A DNA stretch of 64,000 bases from Synaphobranchus kaupii (taxonomy: Eukaryota > Chordata > Actinopteri > Anguilliformes > Synaphobranchidae): assembly GCA_029718625.1 (NCBI GenBank), contig CM056391.1:21949305-22013304 (forward strand), written 5' to 3'. Each line of letters opens with the position of its first letter. Position 1 is the first letter of the stretch. Made by a program: the position numbers and the translations under genes. The notes under the pieces were generated by a model. It was not told the origin of the DNA and ran no database searches. It was given only the letters and a program-made list of their open reading frames with translations. Shown here piece by piece: positions 11,391 through 52,541 of this stretch.

Positions 11391-11972
11391 ATAAGTGATA
11401 TCTGAACAAAAACGTCTCTGACGTAAAAAAAAAGTTACTCACGCATAGCCTACAGAGTGCTGTCTATAAGTCCTTAATTCCAACTTGCAAAAACTAGGCC
11501 TGCCTTTAAAAGTATTGATATCAAAATGTGGCCAACTAACAATATTGCCTATCGTAGCTCACACTAAATAAACTAGCTCTATTCCAAAGCAATGCTATCC
11601 AAACTTTCCTAAATTATTTAATGCAACTTGGCCCTGTGTTTCTTCATCTTACCATCTCAAGAGAATGTGGTCAATGAAACTGTATGTGCCACATCAAACT
11701 GCAAAATGAGAATAATTTATAGTGGAAATACTCTGATACAGATGTGTTGCACTTAGAAATTAAACAGAACAATTATGACACTATAGGGCATGTTTGAATA
11801 ATTGTCTGCATCCACTGCTTTGGGTCTATGAAAAGCACAGAATTAATAAAATGTATTATTATTATTATTATTATGTATTTATTGGAATTAAGGACAGCGC
11901 TCTGTAGGCTATGCATGAGTAACTTGGCTTTTTTTTTATGTCGGAGACGTTTTTGTTCAGATTTATACTTAT
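11391..11972. mobile_element. Long inverted-repeat (foldback) element
   Basis: Arms of about 90 bp (11391-11483 and 11882-11972) are reverse complements with scattered mismatches. Each contains CTGAACAAAAACGTCTC, GCATAGCCTACAGAG and CCTTAATTCCAA. The spacer of about 400 bp includes a short TTA repeat (about 11853-11871) and encodes nothing recognisable. No target duplication was identified. Most likely a MITE or a collapsed DNA transposon. Confidence 0.65.
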
Positions 11973-13401
11973 ACTGCCTTGAACAATCAATAGCACCTAC
12001 AACTCTGCAGCAAATCATACTATGTGAATTTGTAGCGTTTGCACAGCATAGAAGTCGTTCCCTGAGACTCAAGAACAGTAGTTTGGACCTGCTGTGCCTA
12101 ATTTGCGATTGCTTTGCCCAGAGATGGAGGGTTTCTGTCAGCGGAGATGTCCCAACCTCATTGTGCTGAATGGTCCAGAACCTGCAGAATTGTGGATAAT
12201 AAATAAAGCTATATTATTTTGGAGTTTGGTGGCTCTGAGTCCGAGTATTTTTCCGGGTCTTTTTTATGTACGCTGAGTGTTCAGCACTGTGGAAATTTCC
12301 CAAAGGGTTCTGTGTGTTCTGTGTGTTCTTTCTTTGGAAGCTCGTTTCAGGTCTCAAGGTCTCAAGATGCACTTGATTGCTGTTATTGTTTTTGTGCTAA
12401 AAAGACTAAATGTTATTAATGTGTTCCTTCACACTTGCACTTGTATCTAGACTGACTGGCTTCTCTGTGGTAGCTAATAAAAGCACGTTATTTTTTTGGG
12501 TGAATGTGTGCCCTGGTATGACCCCGATCATGAAATGTACTCTGCCAATGCAATGACTGCACACAGCTTAGATGATGGACAGCCAAGTGAAAATAAGCAA
12601 CGACTGCCAGCATGAGCTTCAGAAGGGAAAGCATCCTTGTCTATGCCTTCCCAAACTGAAGGACAGCCATTTTGGAGGGATGTGGCAGTCCCGCTAATAA
12701 AATGTGGCATTACAAAATGGGATGTAAAATTGGTTTAAAAAATAAATATGAAGAACAGGGACCTGTTCAGCCTTCCATGTCCCAGCTATTTGTTAGACAA
12801 TGATATTCCTGAGATCTTTCATGTAACAACACGCCCTCAAGGAATCAGGCAGAAGTTGAGTCAGTCAGAATTTTGCTGCCAAGGGACTTAAATGAGAGTG
12901 GCAAGAGTAGTGACAGCATCACTGCTGGGATATATTAAGGGGGGAGGGGTTACACTCCGTGCTGTTGTCACTGTGGGGCGGAGGGTTTGGAAAGCACTGT
13001 GTATGTTACGGTAACCCTCTCCCCCACCTTCCTGTCCTCTCCTGCACACGAAGGATCGGTCGGCTCAGTCTTCATGCTGTTTAAAGCTCAGAGCCTCCAT
13101 CAAACCGTGAAAGCTTCAATTAGGATTCCTCTCATTATCTCCCTCTGGATCGGCCCCTTCTCAAAGTCTCCGGTGTCTGTCGTCTCGCAGTCTGTAAAAG
13201 GCTGCAAATAGCCCTTGCAATTTATTTTTTTCACTTGTGAGCTAATGCACAGATATGCATTGCGGTGTGAGTGTCTGTAGGGCTGTTGCGTTCTCTGTCT
13301 TGTTTCATTAACAATGCATGACGTGAGCGACTCTCCTGTGTAACTCGTTAGGTACCCTCTGCAGGAGTCTTTTGTTGTGGTTTTAACCATTTACCCGCCT
13401 G
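11973..13401. other. Non-coding, no recognised feature
   Basis: No recognisable coding region or repeat family. Open frames are under 100 codons and lack domains. Confidence 0.45.
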
Positions 13402-13556
13402 CAGATCAGTCCTGTAGGTTTTTATTTCAACCCCAATTTGGCACACCTGATTTGACTAATCAGCAACTCAACGAGATCTCGAGCTGTTGAATGAGGTGCG
13501 CTTCGTTAGGGTTGGAGTGAAAACCTACAGGACGGTAGGGTTGGGGACCGCTGCTG
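13402..13556. mobile_element. Short hAT-type MITE
   Basis: The right end, read in reverse, is CAGCGGTCCCCAACCCTACC followed by GTCCTGTAGGTTTTCACTCC. The left end begins CAGATCAGTCCTGTAGGTTT, so the two ends are inverted over about 30 bp. CAG-type ends followed by the ccaaccct motif are familiar from fish hAT MITEs. No target duplication was established, and no coding capacity is present. Confidence 0.7.
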
Positions 13557-16500
13557 TAGATAGATAAATACTTATTTATCCCCTGGGGTACGGGACCTAT
13601 GTCGGCTCCTGTACATAAGCTGTCAGCAAAGAGTGTTCGGATGTACCAGTCTCGCACCCCAGTTTGTGACGGAGAGGCATACATTTTGATCCCGTCATTA
13701 TCCATCCAACGCGTTCACTTGATGAACGTGCTCTGTCTCAGGTTTTTGGGCTACAGCCAAACTCCGAACATGGTGTTTTGTAGAAGTAGCAGCTGGTTGA
13801 GCAGAAAAAGATTGAAGGTTTTCTTTGCTTTATTCATCTGTGCAAAGAAGGGAATCCACGTTATTTTTGTTTCTTAATCCGTTTTTAGTTAGCATTGCTG
13901 AGATATATTTTAAAAAGGAAGGATTGGCCTCTTGTCCACTTCTTGTACATTGCCTTCTTCAGAGAGCACAACATTATGAAATTGGGATAATATCCCAATG
14001 GCTCCAATCTTTCAGGTCTTCATAAATAGTTTTTTAAAAGAAATATCACTAGTGTATTTACAGTTAATAATTTTGCGTTACAATATAAATTATTGTGATA
14101 GAAATCCACGTAAATATTCAGTAAGAATTCAAAAATTAAGCCGTAGGGAAGTATTTACTTGGGCAGATAAAGGACTGACAAGTAGATAATCTTCGTAAGG
14201 ATGAGGTATAAGTGTTTTGTTTATCCAACCACACACTTTGTCTGATTGTTATTATATTTACTTTTTTGTGAGAAAGAACCCAAGACCCCTATGTGAATAG
14301 AACAATTCCTTCCATAATTCTGTAACCGATTACATACAAGTACAATAGCTCAGTGCAGAATGTCTTGCAGAATTTCTATAGCCTTTGTGCAGTGATTTAG
14401 AGTGAGGAACATGGACCTATCTCCCAAGATCAGGATCAGTTTACTCTGTCCCCTCCTGACAGCTCACTCCACCCTCCTGTGGAGACACTTGCCTGATCCC
14501 CCAGCTTGAGAGGATGCTCTACTGTACAACTTGAAGTGTGCACGAGCAGAGCCAGCGCTCATTACCGCTCGGCTGCTCCCGGTGTGTGTCTGTCATGCAG
14601 AGTGGAAAGTTGGAGAGTGATTAGGAACAGCCGCGAGATGGGGCTGGCGCCGTCCTCGCACTTGATTTTGTGTTTGAGTGTTCCACTCGAATTCCCTCGC
14701 AGTCATCCCCAAACACCTCGTCACTCAAAAGCACACACCTGCGAAAGGCTGTTTTTTTTTCTCCACCATTTTTCTGAATTCACAATAGAAAAACGTATTT
14801 GTTGCATCACTGCAACATTTGCGCATGAGTCCAGGAGAGTGCAGACTAGCACGCGTGTCCCCTGAAGAGTATGCTGTCAGTCACTGCTCCTTTGCGCTCT
14901 CTGGTTAGCCAACTGAGCTGCACTGTCAGTCCATCGGAGGAGTGTATCTCACGCACAGCTGGCACCGACAGACTGCGGCAGCCCGCTCGTCCAGAGGGAT
15001 TGCGTTTGTGTCAAGGGACAGGCCAAATCTCGCTGGCTGAACACAGTCAACCCGGGCACAGTGAGGATTCCATGTACAAAGGGCTATCTCTTCAGCTTAA
15101 CGTCCGCGAGGATCAAAAAGCTCCTTTTTGTCCTGCAAACTGATTTGACTGAAAGCAGCTACCAAGCGTGGACATTGTTTCCACTGGGAGCATTGCTTTG
15201 TTTGCACACTAGGTGGGATTTGCTGGCTGCAGGGTGATAGTGGGATGATCCTTGAGGTCGTGAGGATGCCAAGGATAACATCGCAGGGACAGGGGTGGTG
15301 GGGGGACCCAAGCTGCCCAGGGCTGCCCTGTGTCTCTTCAGCCTACCGTTTAGAGTCTAGCCCCATCCTCTACAATGCCACCGAGATGCCTGCAATGCCA
15401 CCGAGATGACCGCAGTGCCACGCAGTTCTCAAAGTGGCTGCATGTCGCACCGTGTCTCGTCCTACTACGCATACAGGATCCACTATGGAGATAAAGCTCA
15501 TCCGTATAACACATCAGCAAGGGAAAAAGAGAGAGTTGCCCAAGAGTGTTCTGTTTTTTACAGAGAACCGCGGTTCGCAAGGCGGACGCATTTGTTTTTC
15601 ACTCAGTATTCAAATATTGTTTATCGCATAGGAGTAGAATAATAGTAACACTTTTTTTTTGTTTAAAAAGAATGCCTTTAACCTTTTTCCATTTCCACAT
15701 AAAGCTGCGTGTCAGGGGCCTCGTTTCTTATCCTCTGGTGCCAGAAAAAGTATGGACGCGGGTGTAAATATGGATTATTAGCAATCTCTGAAGTGTGAAT
15801 TGGAGGATAAGCCGCATTGTTCGGAACTCCTTGTAGATTTCCTTCATTAACAGGATACTCTCTCCCCACCATAGCTGCTGTGTTCCTATCTGCTGCTCCC
15901 CTGCTTGTCGGTTCTTATAGGACAATGCTGTAATCAAAACAAGGCATTTCCTACTGGAGAAGCAGCCAATGTTTTTATTTCAGGTGCCTGTGCAATAGTT
16001 ACATACATTTTTAAATACAGAGAAGACATTTAACAATCCCACAACGCAAACAGCAATATTCCTTTTTGGCCCTGTGAGGATGATCGGTGTCTTTTAGCTT
16101 GCTGAAATATTTAGTCTCACGTTTGAATAATTGATGTGAATATGACTGTGAAGCATATGTTTATGGTGTGGTGTGTGATAGTCATGCTCATGACTTCAAA
16201 GCATTTCTTAAAAATGTTTTTTTTATTTTTATGTCCTCATTGTTAATCAAGTGTATATGCTATTCTAGGAAGGACAGGGACAATAAAAAACATAACTGCT
16301 GAGCATTATTGCCTGCCTATAAATCCATGCGATTTAGCATATGGTTGTAGAAAGAAGGCTGAGATAACAGTTTTGAAATGTCCGTCAAATTCAGCTGTAA
16401 AAATATGTATGTACCACTGGTGTTGAAGAAAGACAACATGCTACTGAAGATAGAGGAGAGGTGTATTATCAGCACCTCTGAGTCTAAAATGAATTCCTGT

Positions 16501-18414
16501 TAGTCCACAACAGAAGCCTGTCGACTAAATGCTAATTTATACTTTGTCGCGCGACACTTTACACTTTAAGTGTCGCTTAACAAAAATGACATATTTTCAA
16601 CTGAGAAAAGGTGTCGCTCAACATTTTTTCTCAATTTTGCGCACCTCTAGAATTTTGTTATGTTACAGACACTGTCATATTTCGTCACGCAGTGTGATTG
16701 GACAACCAGAGGGAACGTGGAGGGGAAAAGAAGGAAAAATCGGAAGAAATAAGAATAATAGAATAATAATAATAGCACCAGTATCATTCAACTTTGAAAG
16801 ATTATAAAGACGCTCAAATGTCGGCTTACTCATGGCAAGAGATTGGGATGTAGAGGCGGATTTGGTTAATTAAGTCATTGAACTGGTTCCCCGACATTTC
16901 AAATGTGTTTCTTCATCCAGCATTTCACACATCTGTTTAATTAGAACGTGTTCTCCCTGCTTTTCCCTTGTTTGGTTAATGGGATGGATGGACCACCTTC
17001 TTTTTTCCCATTTATGTTTTTTAGAAAGTGGATTTTAAAATTGTTGCCTCTTCTATAATCTCAATAGTAATTGGGTGCTGTCATGTTTTCACAAATGTAA
17101 ACAAATGTCCAGGATGGAGGATGGAGGATTATTCAGCCAAAAATTTAAAACCTTTCATTTTCATTTTCATTTTCAAACTGTAGCTATGTAAATGAGGGGG
17201 TATGGTCCTCCTATCAATCAAAGCAAGCAGGGTGGGCCTCATACAGGTTTAGTGCAGTAGCACTTAATGAACACTAGGGAGAGCATAGCATAGGGATAGG
17301 TAACAGTCTATGCTTGATACTAACGTGACCCAAGACTCAAAATGCTCTTAGGGCACTCGTAAATTTTAATTGATGAAATGATGAAGAATCTGAGCAGTGT
17401 TATAAAGTATTCTTGTTTTATGAAATTAACGGAGCTAGCTAGCCAGCGCTACGCTGTGTAGGCTATTGGTCAAACCTGCGAGGTGGAAAATTCAGGTTCA
17501 GAAAGTGAAAGTCCTCCCCAATCATTTGTTCCAATCACCTGGATTTCCTAATTATCACAATTCTTCAGCCAAGAGGTAGGAGCTAACTAGGCTAATTAGT
17601 GAAATCGTGAGTTCATGGGTGGAAGAAACACTGCAGGACTTTCTGACCCCTGGATTTTCCACCTCTGCAAACCTGGTAGTAGCCTATATGATAGGCTACA
17701 TTGTGCCAGGTTAAACATTGGATTGGATCAGTTGTGTTGGACTGCTGGAAATAAATGAAATCCTGTCTTAAAATAAATGAAAATACCGCAAATGAGTCAC
17801 TGGATCGTTTACACTTTTAACCTGGCTCCGATACATCTAGCTAGCCTTCTTCAAACGAACATTAAGGCATAGCTTCTAAAAGTCTATCGATAGCTAGATT
17901 CATGACTGGTTGCCATACCTTAGCTTGCAGTACAGTCAAATTTCCATTAGTTAGTCCAAATTTCCTCATTACTTTAGCTAATTAGTAATTAGCCTAGGAC
18001 TACATAATTTTGATAGTCCAAAAAAATCACATTCACTTGTTCTAACACTCATATTGATTTACGCGTGTCAAAAATCCATACAGTATCTTAAAAAAACGGG
18101 TTAAATATCGACATGCTTTGATGGTGTTAGCAACTGTGCCATGATCATTGTTAAATGATGAATGAAGGGTGGGTCTAAACTAATTGAGTGACGGCGCAGG
18201 AGGTGCAGCCCATTTTTCCAACCACTTCCTCATTGCTGCTACGACCTGCCAGTCATTCAATTTTGAACCCAAGATACACCCTCAGATATGCAATTGGGGC
18301 AGCAAAGTTTCCCAATACTCGAAAAATGCACCCTCCCTTCCTCCACTACCACCTTCTCTACTCCGTGCCCCGGAAACTAATCTTTGTGTTTTAATCTAAT
18401 GTTGCTGATTACAT
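13557..18414. other. Non-coding, no recognised feature
   Basis: A long stretch with no supported gene. The moderately GC-rich part at about 14500-15600 carries open frames of 90-119 codons without domains or splice context. At 16540-16610 short palindromes (GTCGCGCGAC; AAGTGTCGCTT) hint at a degraded DNA element, but I could not define its ends. Confidence 0.45.
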
Positions 18415-18905
18415 CTTAAAGTGATACTGCAGTCAAAAACCGACTTTTCCTGTTGACAACCAATGTTTTTGTCAGAAAATCTCATGTTTAGTCAAAATGG
18501 GTGTTTTCTGAGTTTCTGTGTAGGCTTACCAATACGCTGGTTACCGGGGGTTTGTGACGTCACAAGATCCTTAACATAAAAATGGGTGGAGTTGAGGTGA
18601 TCCTAGGGTGGTCTCGGCTGGGCACGTGGTATAAAAGCCGAGACCAACGTTTTTTTTTTTCTTTGAGACTGAGACCCTTGTACTGCTAACTAGCTAGTTC
18701 AAGTTCAAATGTGAATTGCTTTGTATTACTGCTAACGTTAATATTACGACTTTTATCGACACACCCTTTCACTTCTTGACCGTATGAATATTCATAATAT
18801 GACGACGTGGAATCATTGTCATATGACCACACCTACTCACAAGTTCCAGTCCAAATTGAAGCGGTAAAAAAGGCCTTAGAAAAGGCTCTGCAGTATCTCT
18901 TTAAG
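18415..18905. mobile_element. MITE with CTTAAAGTGATACTGCAG ends
   Basis: The left end CTTAAAGTGATACTGCAG and the reverse complement of the right end CTTAAAGAGATACTGCAG match at 17 of 18 positions. The interior (about 450 bp) contains TGACGTCA (about 18555), a T11 run near 18650 and no coding frame. No exact target duplication is visible. Confidence 0.6.
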
Positions 18906-19292
18906 TACGTATTAATGGTTACACAGCCAGGTACATCGTATACTGTACATGCAAATAATTGTGCTTGAAACGAAAGGCAGTTTTGCATACTTCCGGGTCG
19001 GAGAGGAGTGGTATTGGCGGAGTGGAGGAAAGGAGGTGGGGAGTGAAGAATATTGGGCCCTATATTTAGGCAGTATGCGGAGCGTAGGAGACTACCACAC
19101 TTGTAAAAAGTTGTAAATAAAGCACGTAATACGTGTATTTTTATTCTTTGTGTACTTTTAAAAGTAAACTGCACCATGATGGGCTCAGATACCGGACACA
19201 CAGCCTACGTTTTTATCCCCTAGTGGTTAACTCTGATCCCACTATATCTGACAGTCATTTCCCTAGTTAACACAGTGTGATCATACTCCTGC
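18906..19292. other. Non-coding, no recognised feature
   Basis: Intervening sequence between two MITEs. No repeat or coding signal recognised. Confidence 0.4.
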
Positions 19293-19450
19293 GGGGTATA
19301 TCACAAAGTGGGATTTAGGAGTTAGCTGGCTAATTTTTGTAAATATTTTGAAGTAACCCAGGCTTTCATCCCAACGGATGTCCTCAAATTCAAAATATTA
19401 ACAAAAGTTAGCCCGCTAATTCCTGTATCCCACTTTGTGAAATACCCCCC
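19293..19450. mobile_element. GGGGTATTTCACAAAG-type MITE, copy 1
   Basis: Inverted ends: GGGGTATATCACAAAGTGGG at the left and the complement CCCACTTTGTGAAATACCCC at the right, about 158 bp apart. The same family is at 34184-34353, and an isolated end lies at about 62280-62300. Confidence 0.75.
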
Positions 19451-19662
19451 TGTGCTGCAAGTAATTGTGTATTTGACCATAGCCAATGCCAAAAATGTGG
19501 TTAATGCTCTCAATAAACAGTCTGTACATAACTTAATTGCTGCGGCTGACAGCAGTCAGTGGGAGAGCTTCATTATGGATTATTTCACAGAAGATGAAAA
19601 CCAGCACTGCATGGTCCAAGTCTCACAACGCAGTAGATGCAGAATCGGACTGAGAGGATATA

Positions 19663-19711
19663 CACTACATGGCCAAAAGTATATGGGCACCAGCTCATCG
19701 AACATCTCACC
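19663..19711 (+). mobile_element. Isolated Tc1-type terminal repeat
   Basis: After TA, CACTACATGGCCAAAAGTAT begins a terminal repeat I recognise from a common fish Tc1 family. It breaks off at a C-rich run (about 19711-19735). Only this end is present. Confidence 0.6.
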
Positions 19712-22690
19712 CCCCCCCCCCCCCCCACCCACCCCCCGTTTGCTTCTTTAACACTAGAACCGCCAGGCTTTTTTCAGGGTCGGGAACCGCCAAAGCCAAC
19801 ACCAAACAACGTCTGCATCCTTTTGTCCTCATTGATGGGCCATCAGTCCTCCATCGTGCACAGTGCACTAAGTGATAATGGCCAAAGCCCAGCCCCAATA
19901 AACCTTAGGCAACCAAAAATGCAATAGATCAACAATAAACAGGACAGACAGCTTGTTAAAATCTTACTGGTAGCCTATTTACACTCCAACAATATATACT
20001 CTAGCACGCTATCTATTTTCAGAAAAAAAAATTCCAAAGTCCACCCGCTGCAGCGGTCTAAACACAATCCAGTACCTTATCAGAATAAAATGTAGAAGAG
20101 TATGTGGCTCTTTTGTTAAATTAGATGGCTATTTTTTTACTATATGTCACGAATATGCGAGTCCACTTTTGATGTTTTCTCTCCACCAATTAACAGCACA
20201 GCAGCCAAGAGCTGGCTCTAGTTAGCAAGCTAACATGTACAGTAAGCTGAAAGTTTAATGAATGAAATGGATAGTGGGTTGGAAACTGATATTTCTCTCG
20301 ACTCCACCAGGCAGTCATTAATTTTCTCGTATGGAGGGCGAAAGCCAGTGGCTGGCTAGCAACGCTGATTGCAGGTTGCTCTGCTGAAAGTGCAAATGTT
20401 ACGCCAAATCTTAGTGCTCAACGCTGCACAAAGACTAATGTTAATGCCAGTGGGCTCAGTCCGCAACAAGCACTGTCACTGCGGTCTCACAAATGACACA
20501 AGCACACACAGGTACCTCCCGCTTCGTGCAACCTACTATCTGTAATATGTTTAACCATCGTGAATTTGGTATTGCATTTCACATAATAACCATTTCACCT
20601 TTCATTTCATATAGCGCAAAAACAAAACGAGAGGGCAGGCTGAGCTAGCTAGAGCCTGAAACCATTGAGGTGGGGGGGGGGGGGGTTCCAAGTTCATATA
20701 GTTAAAAAAATAATAAACTAACAAAAAAAAGTACAATATGAAATCACAACAGGCAGAAAGGTTTGCTATTGTGTAAATAGTTTCCATTCAAATGTATAAT
20801 GGAATGGTTTCATGTTTTTATAAAACCGCCCTTTCATTCTGAGTTGATTATATATTGTACCTCAGATTTTTTCCAGTTCTTATCCAAAATTATTGTTCAG
20901 TGTCCCCCAGTTAGGGGGTGGACGGTGAGGGTTTAGATTAATAAGTATAAAGTCCAGAATATAGTTCTTATAAAAGGTTTTGAAAAGAAAAACAGACAGG
21001 GGGGGAGGGGTGAATACTCATTAATTGCAATAGCAATTAATTTTAGACATTTATGACATTTCCTATATGTAACACCACTTCCGGCCGAAGCCCCACCCAA
21101 TTCTGGTTTTTATCCGAATACAGATACAGATACAGATAATGTTGATTGTCCAACAGATACAGATAGTGGCATCACTGCACACCCCTAGCTGAGAGGATTC
21201 CGCATTGAGTGAAGTGGTGCCGATATTGATGTTGAACACCCCTTTTTAAAGAATAATGTCAGTTTGAGAAAGTGAACTGAAGTATATTCCAAGTGAACTC
21301 TGTTTGTATAATAATGAGAGACACAACTCAGATTTTCCCCTGCTATGTAATACATAGAGATTATACCCAGGTGGGAATAGAAAGTTAAGAAAAAGGTCAA
21401 TACTAGCTTGTACCCAATTCATATCTGCCAAACTGAACTGAATCTGCAAAGCATTGATTGAAACGGATCCGTTTTGGTTGGGATGCAATTTTCCACAGAA
21501 AATGCGGATATGATCATTTGGTCATTAAACAAAGCTATTAGACTGCTTGTCATTTTCTTGCTTCCATTATGGGTTTATAGCTTGAGCCGTACTTTAAGTT
21601 TACTTTTTTGCCCTTTCAAAAATTGTTTTTAACCTTCTTCGTATTACTGTGGGAAAGATGTTTTATGGTTAAGCTCTGTCACTGTTGCTTACAGTGAAGG
21701 CCCAGGCTGATTGTTTCATGTGCTGGGAGCTGGCATAGTTTTTGTTTTCCTCTAGCTTTCCTCTCTTCTTGTGTGTCTATACTGTCTGCTGGTTGCAAAG
21801 GATTTCATGGATACGGCTGCTCCGTAGCCACCTGAAGTGACCGTACAGAGAAGACTTTATCCAATTGAACTTTCATTATGTAACATGTCTGGTGTTATTA
21901 TACGTTTTGTTTTGGTCAAGGTCGCGCAGGTGTTTTGCTGTCTCGCTGCATCTTAACTTATCTGTTTCTTACTTAGGCCGAGACCCTTTTCTATTTGCGT
22001 GTTGTCAGCTGTGTCAGGCAGGCCATTAGGCCTATAGGACAGCTGAGAGAAACAGTAAAGTCAACCTTCCCAGTCTCTAAAGATCGGGCCGATACAAACT
22101 GCCCTTGGCTGTCCATATGTCTTTGTTCTGTATGATAAAAGGGCAACATATATTAGGCAGACAGCTGGCAGATGTACATATTGTATGGCCACAGAGGTAA
22201 ATAAATGGTTAAATCAATACCGGCTAGAGCGAACGTGTTTAAATGGGTTTGATATTTGCTGAGGCGTGAAATTCCGATGTTTTTATAATAGGGCAGACAA
22301 TGGCTACATTTTCTAATGACTAATAATAGGGCATGCTGTCGATCACACCCCATGACATAGATAAGATCTGCACTACATTACATTCCCCCTTTATCCCCGT
22401 ATATGGCATCTGCAATTTATAATACTTTTATATATATTTTAATGCGTCAGTGCTATTGCACGCACGCCGCAGCTGAAATGTGTGTTTCTCCAATATACCC
22501 TTCCAGTTATGTCTCACCACTGTGAACTCTTTCAGCAACGGTGACCCCACTATCCACGTGTAGTGTGTGTACCTTTTATTCACAAAGGCAATGCAGTCGC
22601 CTGCTGAGAAAGATGATGTTGTTTGAAATGGCGGTCACACACATACGTGCTGACTTTTGTTTCCTGTCTTTGTGTTTTTTTGCCTTACAG
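19712..22690. other. Non-coding intron with homopolymer runs
   Basis: C-rich run at about 19711-19735 and a G run at about 20671-20687. At about 21110-21185 a GATACA-rich segment ends in ATCACTGCACACCCCTAG, which resembles the end of a hAT element, but I cannot find its partner. No coding exon recognised before 22691. Confidence 0.45.
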
Positions 22691-50541
<27,851 letters not shown>

Positions 50542-51131
50542 TAAATTTGTTTGCATTTTTAGGTTCATGAGTGACATTTTACATGACAATAGATAATGAA
50601 GACAGCAGGCCATTCACTCCATCATTTTTAATAATTTAAGCAACATATTTGATGAAAAGTTCATGTTTTACATCCCAAACAGCTCTTGGATATCCCAGTA
50701 TCAAATACACAGCCGTTTCTGGTAGATATCCAACCTGTTAAATTTCAGTGTTTGCCCTGTCAGTCGTGAACGGTAGTTTTCCATGTCAACACATATGTGT
50801 TTTCAAAATTTTCCATTGCATGTTAAAGTACCAGCGCTGCAAAATGAGGTATTGCTTAATGAGATTGAGTAAATATGTCTGGAGATATGACTGTTTGAAT
50901 ATTGGGCCCTATCTTACACCCGGCACTAAGTGGCGCTAACCCAAACGCAAGTTTTTTTGCTATCTTACACCCGGCACAGGAGTCATTATAGACCGAGCGC
51001 TCACGTCGTTTAAATACCAGGTGATCTTGCACCCATAGCAAGTGAACTAGGCGGATTGGTCTTAAGATGAGGTGTGGCCAGGATAATTTTTGCCGTATTG
51101 CTATCTTGAGCCAGCAGAAAGCGCTTGCGCT

Positions 51132-51136
51132 AAAAC
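51132..51136. repeat. Target-site duplication (left) AAAAC
   Basis: AAAAC directly before the TGTTACG end of the left LTR. The identical AAAAC follows the right LTR at 58258-58262. A 5-bp duplication is standard for Ty3/Gypsy integration. Confidence 0.92.
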
Positions 51137-52528
51137 TGTTACGATCCTGATACGGGACGAACCCAAGTGCAACGACCAGGAGACAGATTACAGAAAGTGG
51201 AACTTTATTAAGCGTTGGGGTGGTCCCAAAGCTGTACACGGGAGCAAAACAGGTTAGTTAGTTAACACAGGATAGCGTCCAACTGAGGACTGCTCCAAGC
51301 CGGAGCTGGACTTGAAGAAACACGGAACTGTTCCAAGCCGGAACTGGACTTGAACGGAGGTGTCTAAAACACCGGAACTGGACTGGAACTGGACTGGAAC
51401 TGGACTGGAAACTGGATCGGAACTGGACTGGAAACTGGACCGGAAGGTCCACTCAGGAAACGGGAACGGCACGGAACTTGTTCCAAGCCGGAACTGGACT
51501 TGAACGGAGGTGTATGGAACACCGGACCTGGACTGGAACTGGACTGGAAACTGGACCGGAAGGTCCACTCAGGAACACAGGGGACGGCACGGAACTTGTT
51601 CCAAGCCGGAACTGGACTTGAACGGAGGTGTCTAAAACACCGGAACTGGACTGGAACTGGACTGGAAGCTGGACCGGGAGGTCCACTCAGGAACACAGGG
51701 GACGGCACGGAACTTGTTCCAAGCCGGAACTGGACTTGAACGGAGGTGTCTAAAACACCGGAACTGGACTGGAACTGGACTGGAAACTGGACTGGAGCTG
51801 GACTGGAAACTGGATCGGAACTGGGCTGGAACAGGACTGGAAACTGGACCGGGTAGCTTGAGTAACCGGGCAGAAAGCAGAGGTTAAAGGCAGGGTGTTG
51901 TGACAGGACTGTAGCTGGTGAATGCACCGCCGAGTTGGAAGGTGCGGCGTAGCTCGGGCAATACTGGCGTAAGCCGGCTGGCATGCAGAGGTCCTGGTAC
52001 CGCAACACGAGTACGGGAGGTACGTAACACGGGGAGGACAAACACAGCTGCGGGAAGACTGGAACTGCGGCGTCTGGAGGTTTTGAAGGGAAACAGGTAA
52101 ATGCATGCAGCAGCGAAAGATTAGCAGAGATAGCTACCAGTCAGGAAACCAGGCGAACAGGTATGAACCAGCAGGCTCACAAACACTGGACCAGAAACGG
52201 GATACGAAACAAACACGGTAGGTTAGTCAACGAACTGGCGCTGAATAGCAGCCAGCCAGGGGTTTAAATGGTGCAGGAAGTGAAGGAGAAAACGAGAAAC
52301 AGGTGTGATGTTAAATCAGGAGTGATTGCCGAAGCACAGCAGTGAGGAATGTGAGTAACGAGAGGGGCGAGTGATAGGCGGAAGCTAAAGTGGAAAATGA
52401 AACCAAAAGTACCCGAGGGAGACGCCCAGTCCACAGCCAGGAGGGAAACACGGACAAGGGATCCAACATGACACGGAAGGAAACAAGGAAAACATGGAAA
52501 ACGGACAGGACGGGAACGGAACGTTACA
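51137..52528 (-). repeat. 3' LTR of the chromovirus
   Basis: 1392 bp, same sequence as 56866-58257 offset by 5729. Contains the polyadenylation signal AATAAA (minus strand, 51204-51209), a block of tandem repeats (about 51290-51830) and a TTTAAA promoter box. The long open frames on both strands (up to 225 codons) come from the repeats, not from genes. Confidence 0.95.
51290..51830. repeat. ~118-bp tandem repeats within the LTR
   Basis: The unit begins TTCCAAGCCGGAACTGGACT and recurs at about 51330, 51481, 51599 and 51717, with a diverged first copy near 51292. Each unit itself contains shorter GGAACTGGACT repeats. The same array is in the other LTR at about 57019-57559. Confidence 0.9.
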
Positions 52529-52541
52529 GTACCCCCCCCTC
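52529..52541 (-). promoter_or_regulatory. Polypurine tract for plus-strand priming
   Basis: On the minus strand, GAGGGGGGGGTAC lies directly before the 3' LTR start. Only 11 nt separate it from the pol stop, whose TGA overlaps the tract. A purine-rich tract at this spot primes plus-strand DNA in LTR elements. Confidence 0.85.

Noticed and set aside
14506..15143. Frames of 119 and 90 codons in a GC-richer patch, as a possible exon or small gene
   Set aside because: No recognisable domain, no supporting splice signals or conserved motif.
51290..51830. Regular repeats resembling a CRISPR array
   Set aside because: Tandem LTR repeats with nested short units and no unique spacers, in a vertebrate genome.
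51364..52041. 225-codon Ser/Pro/Val-rich frame (repeated at 57093-57770)
   Set aside because: Produced by the LTR tandem repeats. It is in both LTRs, and frames on both strands are open, so it is not a gene.
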